Counted from the first letter of the stretch, positions 25,603 through 34,449 are shown. The stretch is DNA of 64,000 nt from Streptomyces amritsarensis (GCF_001953875.1 NZ_MQUR01000011.1:14919-78918); one strand, 5' to 3'. Translations and numbers: made by a program. Notes: a model not told the origin generated them from the sequence alone.

Positions 25603-26847
25603 GTGACGACGGCATCCCGGCGGTGGTTCGGTGGGCGGGACGAGAGTCGGCGGGCGGATGCGCAGGCGGCCAAGGACGCCGCCGCGGCCGCGTTCTACGA
25701 GCTGGACACGGCGCAGCGGGATCTGCGGATCTCGATCGAGACTATCGCCGCGGCGGACGGGTCGCCCGCGGCGCGGCAGGCGACCGAGGGGTTCGCCGCG
25801 CTCGGGCAGCGCATCGACCAGGTCAGCCACGTCTACATCGAGGCGGTCGACGCGCACGACCTGGACCGGGCCGAGTTGGAGGCCTCGGTGGCCACGCGCG
25901 CGCGGGACGAGCTGACGCGCGCCCGCGACGAACTCGTGCGGGTCAAGGGGGAGCTGGACCGGTTCGCGCAGAGCCTGCAGCCGTTGTTGGACAAGGCCGA
26001 GACGCAGCTCGCGCGGGTCGCGCCGGCCCGGGAGCGGGCCCGGGCCGCGCTGATCGGGGCCAGTGACGCGTTGGACGCCGTGCGGGCCAAGGGGATGCGG
26101 GCCGACGACCTGGCGGCACGACTGGCGGCGCTGGGGCCGGAACTGACCAAGCTGAACCAGGGCGCGGCCCGGCACGGGGTGCAGGAGACGGTGCAGCGTG
26201 CCGACCGGATCCTGCGCGACGCGGAGGCCATACGGGTCGAGGCGGCGCGGCTGCCCGAGCGGGCGGCGGAGATCGACCGGCGGCTGGTGAGCCTGCGGAC
26301 GCGGGCGCAGGCGTTGCGCAATCGGGCGGACCGGGTGGATCCGGTGCTGAGCGAGCTGCGGCGGCGGTTCAGTGCGGCGTGCTGGCAGGACCTCCAGCAC
26401 GTGCCGGACGAGGCGGTGCGGGACGTGTCGCGGGCCGAGGAGCGGCTGCGGGAGGCGGGCGTGGCCCGGGACGAGCAGCGCTGGGCCGATGTCGGGGCGC
26501 TGATCGAGGCGGTCCGTGGTGCGCTGGACGCGACGGACGAGGCGGTGTCGGCGGCGCAGGACCGGCTGACGCGGCTGGAGGCGGTGGCGCGGGACCCGCA
26601 GGCGGAGGTGGAGCGGACCCGGTTCGCGATCCGGGACGCGCAGCGGCTGGCAATGGCGGGCCGCACCGTGCCGGATCCGCGGCATGCGCGGCCGCTGGAC
26701 GAGGCGGTGGCGCGGGTGGGCCGGGCCTTGGAAGGGCTGGAGGGCCGCCACCCGGACTATTGGGCGTTCCTCCAGGAGATGGAGGCCGTACGGGTGTCCG
26801 TGAACCGCGTGGTGGCCGGGATCCGGGAAGAGCTCGGCCACGGTTAG
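25603..26847 (+). CDS. long coiled-coil protein of unknown function
   Basis: 414 residues from the GTG at 25603 (GAGAGGGA just upstream); an ATG at 25576 would add nine residues. After TASRRWFGGRDESRRAD the protein is almost entirely heptad-rich helix with many Arg/Glu/Ala (for example ELTRARDELVRVKGELDRFA and RAEERLREAGVARDEQRWAD) and no enzyme motif or membrane segment. Similar proteins occur across Streptomyces in this place, upstream of a DUF4383 gene. A scaffold role is likely; no specific function can be assigned. Confidence 0.8.
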   Translation: MTTASRRWFGGRDESRRADAQAAKDAAAAAFYELDTAQRDLRISIETIAAADGSPAARQATEGFAALGQRIDQVSHVYIEAVDAHDLDRAELEASVATRARDELTRARDELVRVKGELDRFAQSLQPLLDKAETQLARVAPARERARAALIGASDALDAVRAKGMRADDLAARLAALGPELTKLNQGAARHGVQETVQRADRILRDAEAIRVEAARLPERAAEIDRRLVSLRTRAQALRNRADRVDPVLSELRRRFSAACWQDLQHVPDEAVRDVSRAEERLREAGVARDEQRWADVGALIEAVRGALDATDEAVSAAQDRLTRLEAVARDPQAEVERTRFAIRDAQRLAMAGRTVPDPRHARPLDEAVARVGRALEGLEGRHPDYWAFLQEMEAVRVSVNRVVAGIREELGHG

Positions 26848-26999
26848 ACCGCCTCCGCTGCCCCGGCCCCCGCCGCCTCGGCCTCTGTGGCCGCCCATCG
26901 CCGCCCGCCCCTCGCCCGTCGTCGTCCGTCGTCGCTGGTTGTCGTGGGGCGTTCGGCGACGGATGCTGGAGGGTACGGGACGGAGCAGAGGAGGCCTCC

Positions 27000-27731
27000 A
27001 TGGCTGCCCACACCTTCCACAAGCGGCGTGCGTCCCAGGTGCCCCCGGTGTCCCACGCCCCGTATGCGCCGCATGCGGCGTACGGGTGCACCGAGCCTCA
27101 TGAGCACTACGCGCCGTACGTGGCCCACGAGCCCTACGAGCCCCGTGAGCCGCGGGACCCGCACCCGGTGGCGCGGCGCGTGCAGCGCGCCCTGCATCCG
27201 GTCAATGCCCGGCTCGACGAGCACCTGCCCACCGACCACAAGCTCAGCCAGGTGTACCGCGTCGGGGCGGGGCTGACCGGGGTGCTGCTGGTGGTCTTCG
27301 GGATCCTGGGTCTGGTCGACCGGATCGGGTTCTTCGACACGGGTGGCGACACGGTGCTCGCGCTGAACACCAACGGTGCGCTGAGCGTCCTGTCGATCTG
27401 CATCGGGGGCCTGCTCATCGTCGGGATGGTGGTGGGCGGGACCTTCGCCTCGACGCTGAACATCGTGCTGGGCGTGTTGTTCATCGCCAGCGGGTTCGTG
27501 AACCTCGCGCTGCTGGACACGGGGCTGAACTTCCTGGCCTTCAAGATCCAGAACGTGCTGTTCAGCTTCGTCGTCGGCGTGATGCTGATGTGGTTCGGGA
27601 TGTACGGGCGGGTGGGCAGCGCGCTGCCGCACGACAATCCGTACTGGCGGGCCCGCCACCCCGAGCAGGCGGCCCGGGAGGACCGGGCACGGCTGGCGCG
27701 GGCGCGGCTCGCGCGACCCGACACCGTCTAG
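27000..27731 (+). CDS. DUF4383 membrane protein with His/Tyr/Pro repeat N-terminus
   Basis: 243 residues from the ATG at 27000 (AGGAGG 5 bases upstream). Residues about 18-58 are a low-complexity tract of HAPYAPH- and HEPYEPRE-like repeats. The rest has four membrane helices with the DUF4383 pattern: YRVGAGLTGVLLVVFGILG, NTNGALSVLSICIGGLLI, NIVLGVLFIASGFVNLALL and LFSFVVGVMLMWFGMYGR, and a charged C-terminus. The family has no known role. The His-rich cytoplasmic tract could bind metal. Confidence 0.85.
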   Translation: MAAHTFHKRRASQVPPVSHAPYAPHAAYGCTEPHEHYAPYVAHEPYEPREPRDPHPVARRVQRALHPVNARLDEHLPTDHKLSQVYRVGAGLTGVLLVVFGILGLVDRIGFFDTGGDTVLALNTNGALSVLSICIGGLLIVGMVVGGTFASTLNIVLGVLFIASGFVNLALLDTGLNFLAFKIQNVLFSFVVGVMLMWFGMYGRVGSALPHDNPYWRARHPEQAAREDRARLARARLARPDTV

Positions 27732-27782
27732 GAGGTCCGGGAGTCGTAGCGCGCAGGCGGCGGGCGCGCTTAGCCTGTGCGC

Positions 27783-28001
27783 ATGCCTCGTTACGAATTC
27801 CGCTGCCGGACCTGCGACGACACCTTTGAGGTCAGCCGCCCCATGGCCGAGTCCTCCGCCCCCGCCGACTGCCCGGCCGGGCACGCCGACACCGTCAAGC
27901 TGCTGTCCGCCGTCGCCGTGGGCGGGTCGAGCAGCGCCCCCGCGGCCGCGCGTCCCATGGGCGGCGGCGGGGGCTGCTGCGGTGGTGGCGGCTGCGGCTG
28001 A
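27783..28001 (+). CDS. FmdB-type zinc-ribbon protein
   Basis: 72 residues from the ATG at 27783. MPRYEFRCRTCDDTFEV and CPAGH give the two Cys pairs of an FmdB zinc ribbon. The C-terminus is Gly-rich with three more cysteines (GGGGGCCGGGGCG). Family members are described as putative regulatory proteins, first seen next to formamidase genes; here there is no such gene. Monocistronic. Confidence 0.85.
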   Translation: MPRYEFRCRTCDDTFEVSRPMAESSAPADCPAGHADTVKLLSAVAVGGSSSAPAAARPMGGGGGCCGGGGCG

Positions 28002-28014
28002 CACCTGCGGCCAC

Positions 28015-28044
28015 GGCTACGGCTACGGCTACGGCTACGGCTAC
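28015..28044. repeat. five tandem copies of GGCTAC
   Basis: Perfect hexanucleotide repeat plus a partial sixth unit (GGCTGG), in the short convergent spacer between the FmdB gene and the O-methyltransferase gene. Probably prone to slippage. Confidence 0.85.
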
Positions 28045-28070
28045 GGCTGGACAGGCTGCAGCCCACAGCG

Positions 28071-28730
28071 CTACCGCTTGCGCGACAGCGTCAGGCCGTC
28101 CGAGATCGCCAGCAGGACGGAGTCCATGCGCGGGTCGGCCGCCACGTGGTCGTTGAAGGCGCGTACGCCCGCCGCCGAGCCGGTGGCCGACTCGTCGAGG
28201 ACGGTGCCGTGGTACAGCGTGTTGTCCGTGACGATCAGGCCGCCGGTGCGCATGCGCGGGACGAGCTCCTCCCAGTACGAGATCTGGCTCTCCTTGTCGG
28301 CATCCACGTAGGCCATGTCGATGTGGGGTTCGGCGGGCATCGCGCGCAGGGTCTCCAGGGCCGGCGCGATGCGCAGCTCGATGCGGTCGGCGACGCCGGC
28401 CTCCTCCCAGGCCTCCTTGCCGTAGGCCGTCCACTCCTCGGAGACGTCGCAGGCGATGATGCGGCCGTCGGCGGGCAGTGCCTGGGCCATCGACAGGGCC
28501 GAGAAGCCGGTGAAGGTGCCGACCTCGACGATGTGGCGGGCGCCGGTCAGCCGGACGAGGAAGGCCAGCAGCGGCCCCTGCTCCTCCGCGGACTGCATCC
28601 CGGCGACATCCGGGAACGTGGCGTACGTCCTCGCCACCAGCCCCCGCTGAACGGAGTCCAGCGGGGGGTTGTGGTCGAGCATGTACTGGTACAGCTCGTC
28701 CGTGATCTTCGTGCTGTTGCCTTTGCTCAT
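28071..28730 (-). CDS. class I SAM-dependent O-methyltransferase
   Basis: 219 residues of the caffeoyl-CoA/catechol type. SAM loop EVGTFTGFSALSMAQALP, acidic residue in IACDVSEEW, metal/substrate side DMAYVDADKES (metal Asp), and TDNTLYHG with the second metal ligand. It methylates hydroxyl groups with a divalent metal. Its ATG overlaps the stop of the HAD gene by 4 bp (ATGA), so it is the last gene of the Ter-type biosynthetic operon and may methylate that operon's product. Confidence 0.88.
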   Translation of the reverse strand: MSKGNSTKITDELYQYMLDHNPPLDSVQRGLVARTYATFPDVAGMQSAEEQGPLLAFLVRLTGARHIVEVGTFTGFSALSMAQALPADGRIIACDVSEEWTAYGKEAWEEAGVADRIELRIAPALETLRAMPAEPHIDMAYVDADKESQISYWEELVPRMRTGGLIVTDNTLYHGTVLDESATGSAAGVRAFNDHVAADPRMDSVLLAISDGLTLSRKR

Positions 28731-29557
28731 GCGTCCAGTCTGCCGAGCCGCCCGGCCTCACGGGCGAATGCGCGCACTATTTCCTCGCCGGCCAGGACAC
28801 CCGCCTCGGTGAGGGGGGTCACCGAGGGCGCCGTCCAGCGTGCGTCGGCCAGTTCGCCGTGGCCCGGGCGCCAGGCGGCGTCGGCCGCCAGCAGCAGGTC
28901 GGCGTCGAGGAGCGAGTCGCCGGCGGCCAGGGTCGTGGTCGCTCCGGTGCGGCGGGCGACCTCGCGCATGGCGGCGCTCTTGGTGAGCGGGCCGGGCACG
29001 GCGTAGATCTTCCGGCCCTGGAGGGAGACCGTCCAGCCGCGGGCGCCGGCCCACTCGGCCAGGGACTTGAGCCATTCGTCGGGAACCAGGGCGCGTTCGA
29101 CGACGAGGTACGCGAAGAGGTCCTCCGCCACCCGGGCCTTGCGCAGCCACGCCGGGTCGGCGGCGGCCAGCAGGTGGTCGTGGACCTCCTCCAGCGGGGC
29201 GCACTCCTCGGCGAGGCGGGCCGCGACCTGCCGGCGCCAGTCGCGGTCCGGCACGCCGTCGACGAGGAGCTGCCCGCCGTTGGCGCAGATCGCGTAGCGG
29301 GCCGGGCGGCCGGGGAAGCGGATGCGCTGGTACTGCTTGCGCGTGCGGGTGGTGGTGGGGACGAAGACGACGTACGGGTCCTCGGTGAGCTCCGCCAGCA
29401 GTGCCGCGGCCGTCTCCGTCATGTAGGACAGCGGCCTGCTCTCGTGGACCTCGACGCACAGCAGCCGCGGGGCCACCGGGTCGGGCATGGTCAGACCGAG
29501 GGCGGCCGTCGAGTAGATGAGCGTACGGTCGAGGTCACTGGCTACGAGGACAGTCAC
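28727..29557 (-). CDS. HAD family hydrolase of the Ter biosynthetic operon
   Basis: 276 residues from a GTG overlapping the previous stop (GTGA). Motif I SDLDRTLIYS, motif II TTTRTRKQ region, Lys TKSAAMREVARR and the final acids AAGDSLLDADLL place it in the Cof/sucrose-phosphatase-like HAD group. HAD phosphatases are regular members of the nucleoside-like metabolite branch of Ter systems, where they would dephosphorylate the product. The frame is open far upstream, but that part is the antiparallel shadow of the preceding gene. Confidence 0.87.
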   Translation of the reverse strand: MTVLVASDLDRTLIYSTAALGLTMPDPVAPRLLCVEVHESRPLSYMTETAAALLAELTEDPYVVFVPTTTRTRKQYQRIRFPGRPARYAICANGGQLLVDGVPDRDWRRQVAARLAEECAPLEEVHDHLLAAADPAWLRKARVAEDLFAYLVVERALVPDEWLKSLAEWAGARGWTVSLQGRKIYAVPGPLTKSAAMREVARRTGATTTLAAGDSLLDADLLLAADAAWRPGHGELADARWTAPSVTPLTEAGVLAGEEIVRAFAREAGRLGRLDA

Positions 29558-32130
29558 TTGGAGGCCACAGCCTTTCCGTCGGCGCCGGTGGCGCCGCGCG
29601 TGTATCGGGGGTGGATGAGCCCGACGCAGGTGTACGGCAGCCCGTCGACCTCTTCCACCGGGACGCCGCGCTGCTCGGCGAGCAGGCGTACGTGGTCCAG
29701 GTCGGCCCCGGCGCCGCGCTGTGCCAGGATCTTCCACGGCACCCGGCGCAGCAGGACGCGGGTGGTCTCGCCGACGCCTGGCTTGACGAGGTTCACGTCG
29801 TGGATGCCGTACTCCTCGCTGATCCGCTCGACGGCCGCCCAGCCCTCCCAGGTCGGCGTGCGGTCGGCCGCGAGGAGCTCCTTGACCTCCTCGTCGACGG
29901 CGTCCGCCACGTCGTCGAAGTGGGCGGCGACGGCGTCGACGAATTCGACGGAGACGTCGGCCCCGGCGAGCTCGCGGTAGAACTTCGCGCCGTGGAAGTC
30001 GGCGGGTCCGACCAGGTCGGACCTGAGAACCGTACGCGAGACGAGCCCGGAGACGGTGGAATTGAGACAGGCGGAGGGGATGAGGAAGTCCTCCCGGGTG
30101 CCGTAGGTGGGCACGCAGGAGCCGGGGTCGGCGAGGACGACGATCTCCGGGTCGAAGCCGGGGAACTCCTTCAGGGCTTCCTTCAGCTCCCGGGTGATGG
30201 CGCCCTTGCCGGTCCAGCCGTCGACGAAGACGACGTCGGCGGGGTCGTGGTGGGCGGCCAGCCAGCGCAGGGCGTTGGCGTCGATGCCGCGGCCGCGCAC
30301 GATGGAGACGGCGTAGTGCGGCAGGTCCAGGCCGTGCCGGGCGCGGGCCCAGCGGCGCATCAGGACGCCCACGGGGGTGCCGGCGCGGGCCAGGGAGACC
30401 AGGACCGGGGAGGGGGAGCGTTCGGCGAGGACGGTCTCGGTGACCGTGCCGACGGCGCGGGCCACGCGGGCGGCGGAGGCGGCCAGTGCGCTGCGGTAGA
30501 GCTCCTGGTACTGGGGCGAGGGCTGGTACTCGACGGGCAGGGACTCGGCGTAGTGCGCGCCGCCGGCCTGGATGGCCTCCTCGCGTTCCTCGGTCGGGGC
30601 CTCGAGCTGGACGCCGGAGAGGTCCTGGAGCAGCCAGCCGACGTCCTCGGGGGCGTAGGAGGAGAAGGCGGGCCCGCGCAGGGGCTCGGTCATGATCGGC
30701 TCCTGCCGGTGGTCGGGGGTGCCGGCGGGCGTGCCGGACGCGGTGGGAGGTGTCCGCGGTAGGTAGGACGGGACGACGGCCAGGACGAGGCGGCCGGTGT
30801 GCGGGGCGAGTGCCGCCAGGAGTCCGGTGTGCAGCTCGGGGGTGTCGCCGGCCGAGTCCACGACGGCGACGACGGTGTCGAAGCCGGCGGCGTCCGAGGG
30901 GCGGGCGACGTTGTAGGCGTAGCGGTCGCCGGGGCCGTCGGCGGGGGTGTCGTGGGCCGGGAAGACGAGGCGGGTCCGGATGGCGTAGCCGGGGTCGTCG
31001 ACGGCGAGCACCGGGGAGCGGGTGGTGGTGGAGAAGCGGACCTCGTCGGCCGTGCCCGTCTCCTCCAGCGCCTTGGCGAGGCGCAGCGGCACGTACATCA
31101 GCTCCTCGTTGCCGAGTACGAGGACCCGTCCGGGTGCGCTGCCGAGCGCGGCCGTGAGCCGGGCGGTGAGGTCCGGCAGGGCGGCCTCCAGGCGCCGGCG
31201 GTGCAGGGGGGTGAAGCCGTGGCGGCCGCCGTCCGGGAGGCCGTGCGGCCAGTTCAGGTCGACGCGCAGGACGGGCCGCGGGGCGCCCCCCGGTCCGGCC
31301 GCGTCCGCCGCGGAGGTCTGCTCGTACTCCTCGACCAGCTCCTGTCCCCTGGCGAGGACGCCGTCCGGGAGGGTGACCGTGCCGGAGGCGAGGGCGATGA
31401 GGTCCACCCGTGCGCCGAGCTCGGCGGCGAAGGCCGTGAGGCGGTCGCGGTCGGCCGGGGAGCGCATGTCGACGAGGGCGACGACCACGTAGCGGGAGCG
31501 GGGGTGGCGGGCGTGGAGGTCGCGGATGGTGTTGAGGACGGTGTTGCCGGTGGAGAACTCGTCGTCGACGAGGACGAGCGGCCCGTCGCCGGCGAGGAGC
31601 GCGGGGTTCTCGGGCAGCAGCAGGTGGGAGGTGGCGTGCGAGTGCGCCTCCTCGAAGCCCCCGGCCGTCGCCACGCCCGGCACGGGCCGGCGGGTGGAGT
31701 GCAGGTACGGGGCCGAGCCGAGGCCGTCGGCGACGCAGTGGCCGAGGCCGGTGGCGGTCTCGGCGTAGCCGAGGACGACGGCCGCCGCCGCGGCGTCGTC
31801 GCCGAGCAGTGCCCGCACGCGTGTGCCGAGCCCGTGTCCGGCGGCGTACACGGTGTGCGGGGACTGTGGGACGTGCTTGCCCAGTACCTGTGAGACGAGC
31901 AGGTGTGCGCGCTTGGGGTTGCGCCGCAGGGCCAGCCCGAGCAGGTCCGTCAGCCGCGGGCTCAGCCGGGGGCCCGGCCGCGGCCCGCCTTCGGAGTCGT
32001 GCAGGGCGACGCCCAGCCGGTCCGCGACCCAGGTTCCCGACCACACCTCGTCGATCGTCTTGCCCCTTCTTGTGGTCCTCGTGGTGGTCCTCGTGGTCAT
32101 CGCCGTCTGCTTCGGCACCGGCCCGTTCAC
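29554..32130 (-). CDS. fused phosphoribosyltransferase/TRSP and StiP (PRTase_1) protein
   Basis: 858 residues in one uninterrupted frame. Residues about 1-470: a phosphoribosyltransferase with the PRPP loop VLVDDEFSTGNTVLN, followed by a TRSP domain (RVLVLGNEELMYVPLRLA). Residues 480-858 equal a complete StiP/PRTase_1 family protein starting MTEPLRGPAFSSYAPEDVGW, with VFVDGWTGKGAITRELK as a second PRPP-like loop. In relatives these are normally two adjacent genes. Here no stop separates them, yet the second part retains its own ATG (30693) and AGGAG, so both a fusion and a free StiP could be made. The GTG start overlaps the previous stop by 4 bp. Predicted role: glycosidic or ribosyl transfer in making a nucleoside-like compound. 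Confidence 0.85.
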   Translation of the reverse strand: MNGPVPKQTAMTTRTTTRTTRRGKTIDEVWSGTWVADRLGVALHDSEGGPRPGPRLSPRLTDLLGLALRRNPKRAHLLVSQVLGKHVPQSPHTVYAAGHGLGTRVRALLGDDAAAAAVVLGYAETATGLGHCVADGLGSAPYLHSTRRPVPGVATAGGFEEAHSHATSHLLLPENPALLAGDGPLVLVDDEFSTGNTVLNTIRDLHARHPRSRYVVVALVDMRSPADRDRLTAFAAELGARVDLIALASGTVTLPDGVLARGQELVEEYEQTSAADAAGPGGAPRPVLRVDLNWPHGLPDGGRHGFTPLHRRRLEAALPDLTARLTAALGSAPGRVLVLGNEELMYVPLRLAKALEETGTADEVRFSTTTRSPVLAVDDPGYAIRTRLVFPAHDTPADGPGDRYAYNVARPSDAAGFDTVVAVVDSAGDTPELHTGLLAALAPHTGRLVLAVVPSYLPRTPPTASGTPAGTPDHRQEPIMTEPLRGPAFSSYAPEDVGWLLQDLSGVQLEAPTEEREEAIQAGGAHYAESLPVEYQPSPQYQELYRSALAASAARVARAVGTVTETVLAERSPSPVLVSLARAGTPVGVLMRRWARARHGLDLPHYAVSIVRGRGIDANALRWLAAHHDPADVVFVDGWTGKGAITRELKEALKEFPGFDPEIVVLADPGSCVPTYGTREDFLIPSACLNSTVSGLVSRTVLRSDLVGPADFHGAKFYRELAGADVSVEFVDAVAAHFDDVADAVDEEVKELLAADRTPTWEGWAAVERISEEYGIHDVNLVKPGVGETTRVLLRRVPWKILAQRGAGADLDHVRLLAEQRGVPVEEVDGLPYTCVGLIHPRYTRGATGADGKAVASK
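30691..30704 (-). promoter_or_regulatory. internal ribosome-binding site and start codon for the StiP part
   Basis: On the minus strand AGGAG (30700-30704) is followed after 6 bases by ATG (30693-30691), exactly where stand-alone StiP proteins begin. It would allow a separate 379-residue product from inside the fused gene. Confidence 0.65.
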
Positions 32131-33293
32131 ACCTGGAGCCCGGCCGTGAGCAGGTCGACGAAGCCGACCTGTTCCTTCGCCACACCGAAGACCTCGGCGC
32201 GCAGCATGGTGCGCTCGGCCCAGGCCCGGTGGGGCTTCACCTCATTCATTTTGTTCGTATAAGCCGATCTCATCACTCCGCCGCCGCCGCGCTCGGGCCG
32301 CAGGATGTCCTGGGCGTCGCAGAACTCCTCGTGGGAGACGACCGACAGGGCGTGCACGGGCGTGACGTGGGCGGGGTGGATGCAGGTTTTGCCGAGCAGC
32401 CCGTTGGCCCGGTCGAGCTCGATCTCGCGCAGCAGGCCGTCCAGGTCGTGCTCGATCAGCGCGGTGCGCAGTTCCTCGACGCCCTCCTCCAGGAAGGGGC
32501 TGCGGCGCAGCTGCGGCTTGAAGAGGCGCTGCTGGCTGCGGAAGTACTCCCAGACGGGGCCGGTCACGGTGAAGCCGGTGCCGTCGGCCCTGCTCAGGAC
32601 GTTGACGACGTCCGCGATGACGCCGGCGACGATCTGGACGTCGTAGGCGGTCATGTCGGGGGTGCGGCGCAGCCCGTAGGCGGAGCAGAAGTCGGTCACG
32701 CCCAGGCGCAGCGCCAGGACCCGCTCGCGGTGGCTGTTGACCGTGCGGGAGATGCCGGCGAGGGCTTCGACGCGGGTTTCGAGGTGGAGGAGCTCGGGGG
32801 TCTCCAGCACCGGCATGGCATACAGCCGGTCCCGTCCACCGGCGGCCTCCGCGTCCGCGACGGCTTCGAGGAACGGGATGCCGCGCCGCTCGTCGAACTT
32901 CGGCAGTACGAATCCGGCCAGGTGCCGCACCGAGCGGCCCAGGCGGCGCGCCAGGTCCGGTATCTGCTCGGGCGTGCGGACGCGGATGAAGAGCAGCGGG
33001 AGCTCGGCGGCGTCGCCGTCGAGGTCGGAGAACTGGCGGACGAGGTTCTCCTCGGCCCCGACGACATCGGCGTCGCTGATGGAATCCTCCAGGCAGAGGA
33101 CCATGGAGACGACTCCGCGGGCTGCCTGCTTGCGGATGTCCTCGGCCAGTGCGGGGCGGGTGGCGGGGCTGTAGAGGGTGGCTCCGAGGGCCGCCGCGAG
33201 GACGCGGGCGGGCGAGGCCCCGGTGAACTCCGCCGGTTCCTGGTGGAAGAGGTCCTTACGGACCGTGGGCGATATGTGCCCAAAGTGACGCAT
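32127..33293 (-). CDS. HpcH/HpaI aldolase / citrate-lyase-like protein of the Ter operon
   Basis: 388 residues. CitE-like TIM barrel: GATLYSPATRP near the start, VVSMVLCLEDSI (acidic metal ligand), LLFIRVRTPEQ (Arg), AMPVLETPE (Glu ligand) and GKTCIHPAHV. CitE-like lyases are the first step enzymes of the biosynthetic module described for Ter systems. First gene of the operon; it has a promoter-like sequence and a GGGGGAAG ribosome site upstream. It is divergent from a TerD-like gene. Confidence 0.87.
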   Translation of the reverse strand: MRHFGHISPTVRKDLFHQEPAEFTGASPARVLAAALGATLYSPATRPALAEDIRKQAARGVVSMVLCLEDSISDADVVGAEENLVRQFSDLDGDAAELPLLFIRVRTPEQIPDLARRLGRSVRHLAGFVLPKFDERRGIPFLEAVADAEAAGGRDRLYAMPVLETPELLHLETRVEALAGISRTVNSHRERVLALRLGVTDFCSAYGLRRTPDMTAYDVQIVAGVIADVVNVLSRADGTGFTVTGPVWEYFRSQQRLFKPQLRRSPFLEEGVEELRTALIEHDLDGLLREIELDRANGLLGKTCIHPAHVTPVHALSVVSHEEFCDAQDILRPERGGGGVMRSAYTNKMNEVKPHRAWAERTMLRAEVFGVAKEQVGFVDLLTAGLQV

Positions 33294-33334
33294 GTGCTTC
33301 CCCCGTACAACCTCGGCGGCCCAACTGGCATGGC

Positions 33335-33363
33335 CGGTAATAGTACGTACGAACGTGAGTCAA
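33335..33363 (-). promoter_or_regulatory. promoter of the Ter biosynthetic operon
   Basis: On the minus strand TTGACT (33363-33358) and TTACCG (33340-33335) are 17 bp apart. The spacer includes the palindrome GTACGTAC (33343-33350). The operon's first ATG is about 42 bp further on. Confidence 0.45.
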
Positions 33364-33478
33364 GAGTTCCTCAAGCACATGAAGTTCAGGTAACCCTCTT
33401 GCACCATGCCCAGCTCTCGCGATCGGTACAAGGCCCTACGGGGGGCCGCATTGTCCCGCTCCACCCCGGGAGGGCAGG

Positions 33479-34255
33479 ATGACGTGCATGACGCACGCGA
33501 TGCAGAAGGGCTCGAACATCCCGGTGGCCCCCGTGGCGGTCCGGGCGGTGCTGCGCTGGACCGGCGGCCCCCAGGTGCCGGACGTGGACGCCTCGGCGCT
33601 GCTGGTGGGCCCGGACGGCCGGGTGCGTTCGGACGAGGACTTCGTCTTCTACAACCAGCCCCGGCACCCCTCGGGGGCCGTCTGGCGCCTCGGCAAGAAG
33701 CAGATCGGCGACGCGATCACCGACGCCGTCCAGGCGGACCTGCGCACGGTGACCCCGAGCGTGGACCGGATCCTGGTCGTCGCCTCGGCCGAGGACGTCC
33801 CCTTCGAGCAGGTCCGCGACCTGCGGATCCTGCTCTACGACGCCACCGCGACCGGCGGCTCCGAGCCGCTGGCCTACTTCGACGTGCGGCCCGAGACCGG
33901 CGCGGAGACGGCGCTGATCTGCGGGGAGCTGTATCGCCGGGGCGACGGGTGGAAGTTCCGGGCGCTCGGCGAGGGCTACTCCGACGGCCTGGTCGGCCTG
34001 GCGACCGACCACGGGATCTCGGTCGACGAGAACGCCGCCGAGCCCGACACGGGCGCCGGCACCGGCGCCGCGGCCCCCGCGGCGGGCCCGGCCTCCGAGC
34101 AGACGGCCCTGATGACCCCGCCGACGCAGGCTCCGCCGACCGCCCAGCCCGCCTACGGGTACCCGCAGCCGGTGTCCCCGGCCCCGGTGCCGGGTCCGGG
34201 CGGCGACCCGTCCTTCCGGCTGCCGGTGCAGGGCCCGCAGTTCATCCGACGCTGA
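33479..34255 (+). CDS. divergent TerD-family protein with Pro-rich tail
   Basis: 258 residues; GGAGGGCAGG precedes the ATG. TerD fold over about 15-185: VLRWTGGPQVPDVDASALLV, EDFVFYNQP, ILLYDATA, ETALICGELYRRGDGWKFRALGEGYSDGLVGLA. The acidic calcium-binding loop seen in the two other TerD genes here (GDDE) is replaced by LGKKQIGDAITDAV, so metal binding is probably weak or lost. Residues about 190-258 are a Pro/Ala-rich tail. Likely a protein-interaction member of the Ter membrane complex. Confidence 0.85.
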   Translation: MTCMTHAMQKGSNIPVAPVAVRAVLRWTGGPQVPDVDASALLVGPDGRVRSDEDFVFYNQPRHPSGAVWRLGKKQIGDAITDAVQADLRTVTPSVDRILVVASAEDVPFEQVRDLRILLYDATATGGSEPLAYFDVRPETGAETALICGELYRRGDGWKFRALGEGYSDGLVGLATDHGISVDENAAEPDTGAGTGAAAPAAGPASEQTALMTPPTQAPPTAQPAYGYPQPVSPAPVPGPGGDPSFRLPVQGPQFIRR

Positions 34256-34363
34256 GAGCGCGGCGCCCGGCACGGAACCGGGCGCGGAACCGATTCCGGG
34301 GCCGCGGGCCCGGGGGCCTCGGGCTTCGCAGGCCCGGGCCCAGGGGCACCTGGCGGTGAGAGG

Positions 34364-34386
34364 CCCAGGCTCCGCGGGCGCCTGGG
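34364..34386. terminator. hairpin between convergent ter genes
   Basis: CCCAGGC (34364-34370) pairs with GCCTGGG (34380-34386), in a G/C-rich 194-bp spacer between the TerD-like and TerA-like genes. Weaker than other terminators here. Confidence 0.4.
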
Positions 34387-34449
34387 GGTCGGGCCGGGTG
34401 GCCGGCGGACCCCGGTGGCCCGGCGGGCCCGGGGGCTCGGCAGCTCCGG

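Noticed and set aside
28015-28044. Tandem repeat as part of the FmdB protein
   Set aside because: It lies after the TGA stop of the FmdB gene and is not translated in that frame.
29558-32185. Upstream extension of the HAD gene frame to more than 1,100 codons
   Set aside because: The extension is Arg/Pro-rich non-protein-like sequence in another frame of the PRTase-StiP gene; the HAD gene starts at 29557 by 4-bp overlap.
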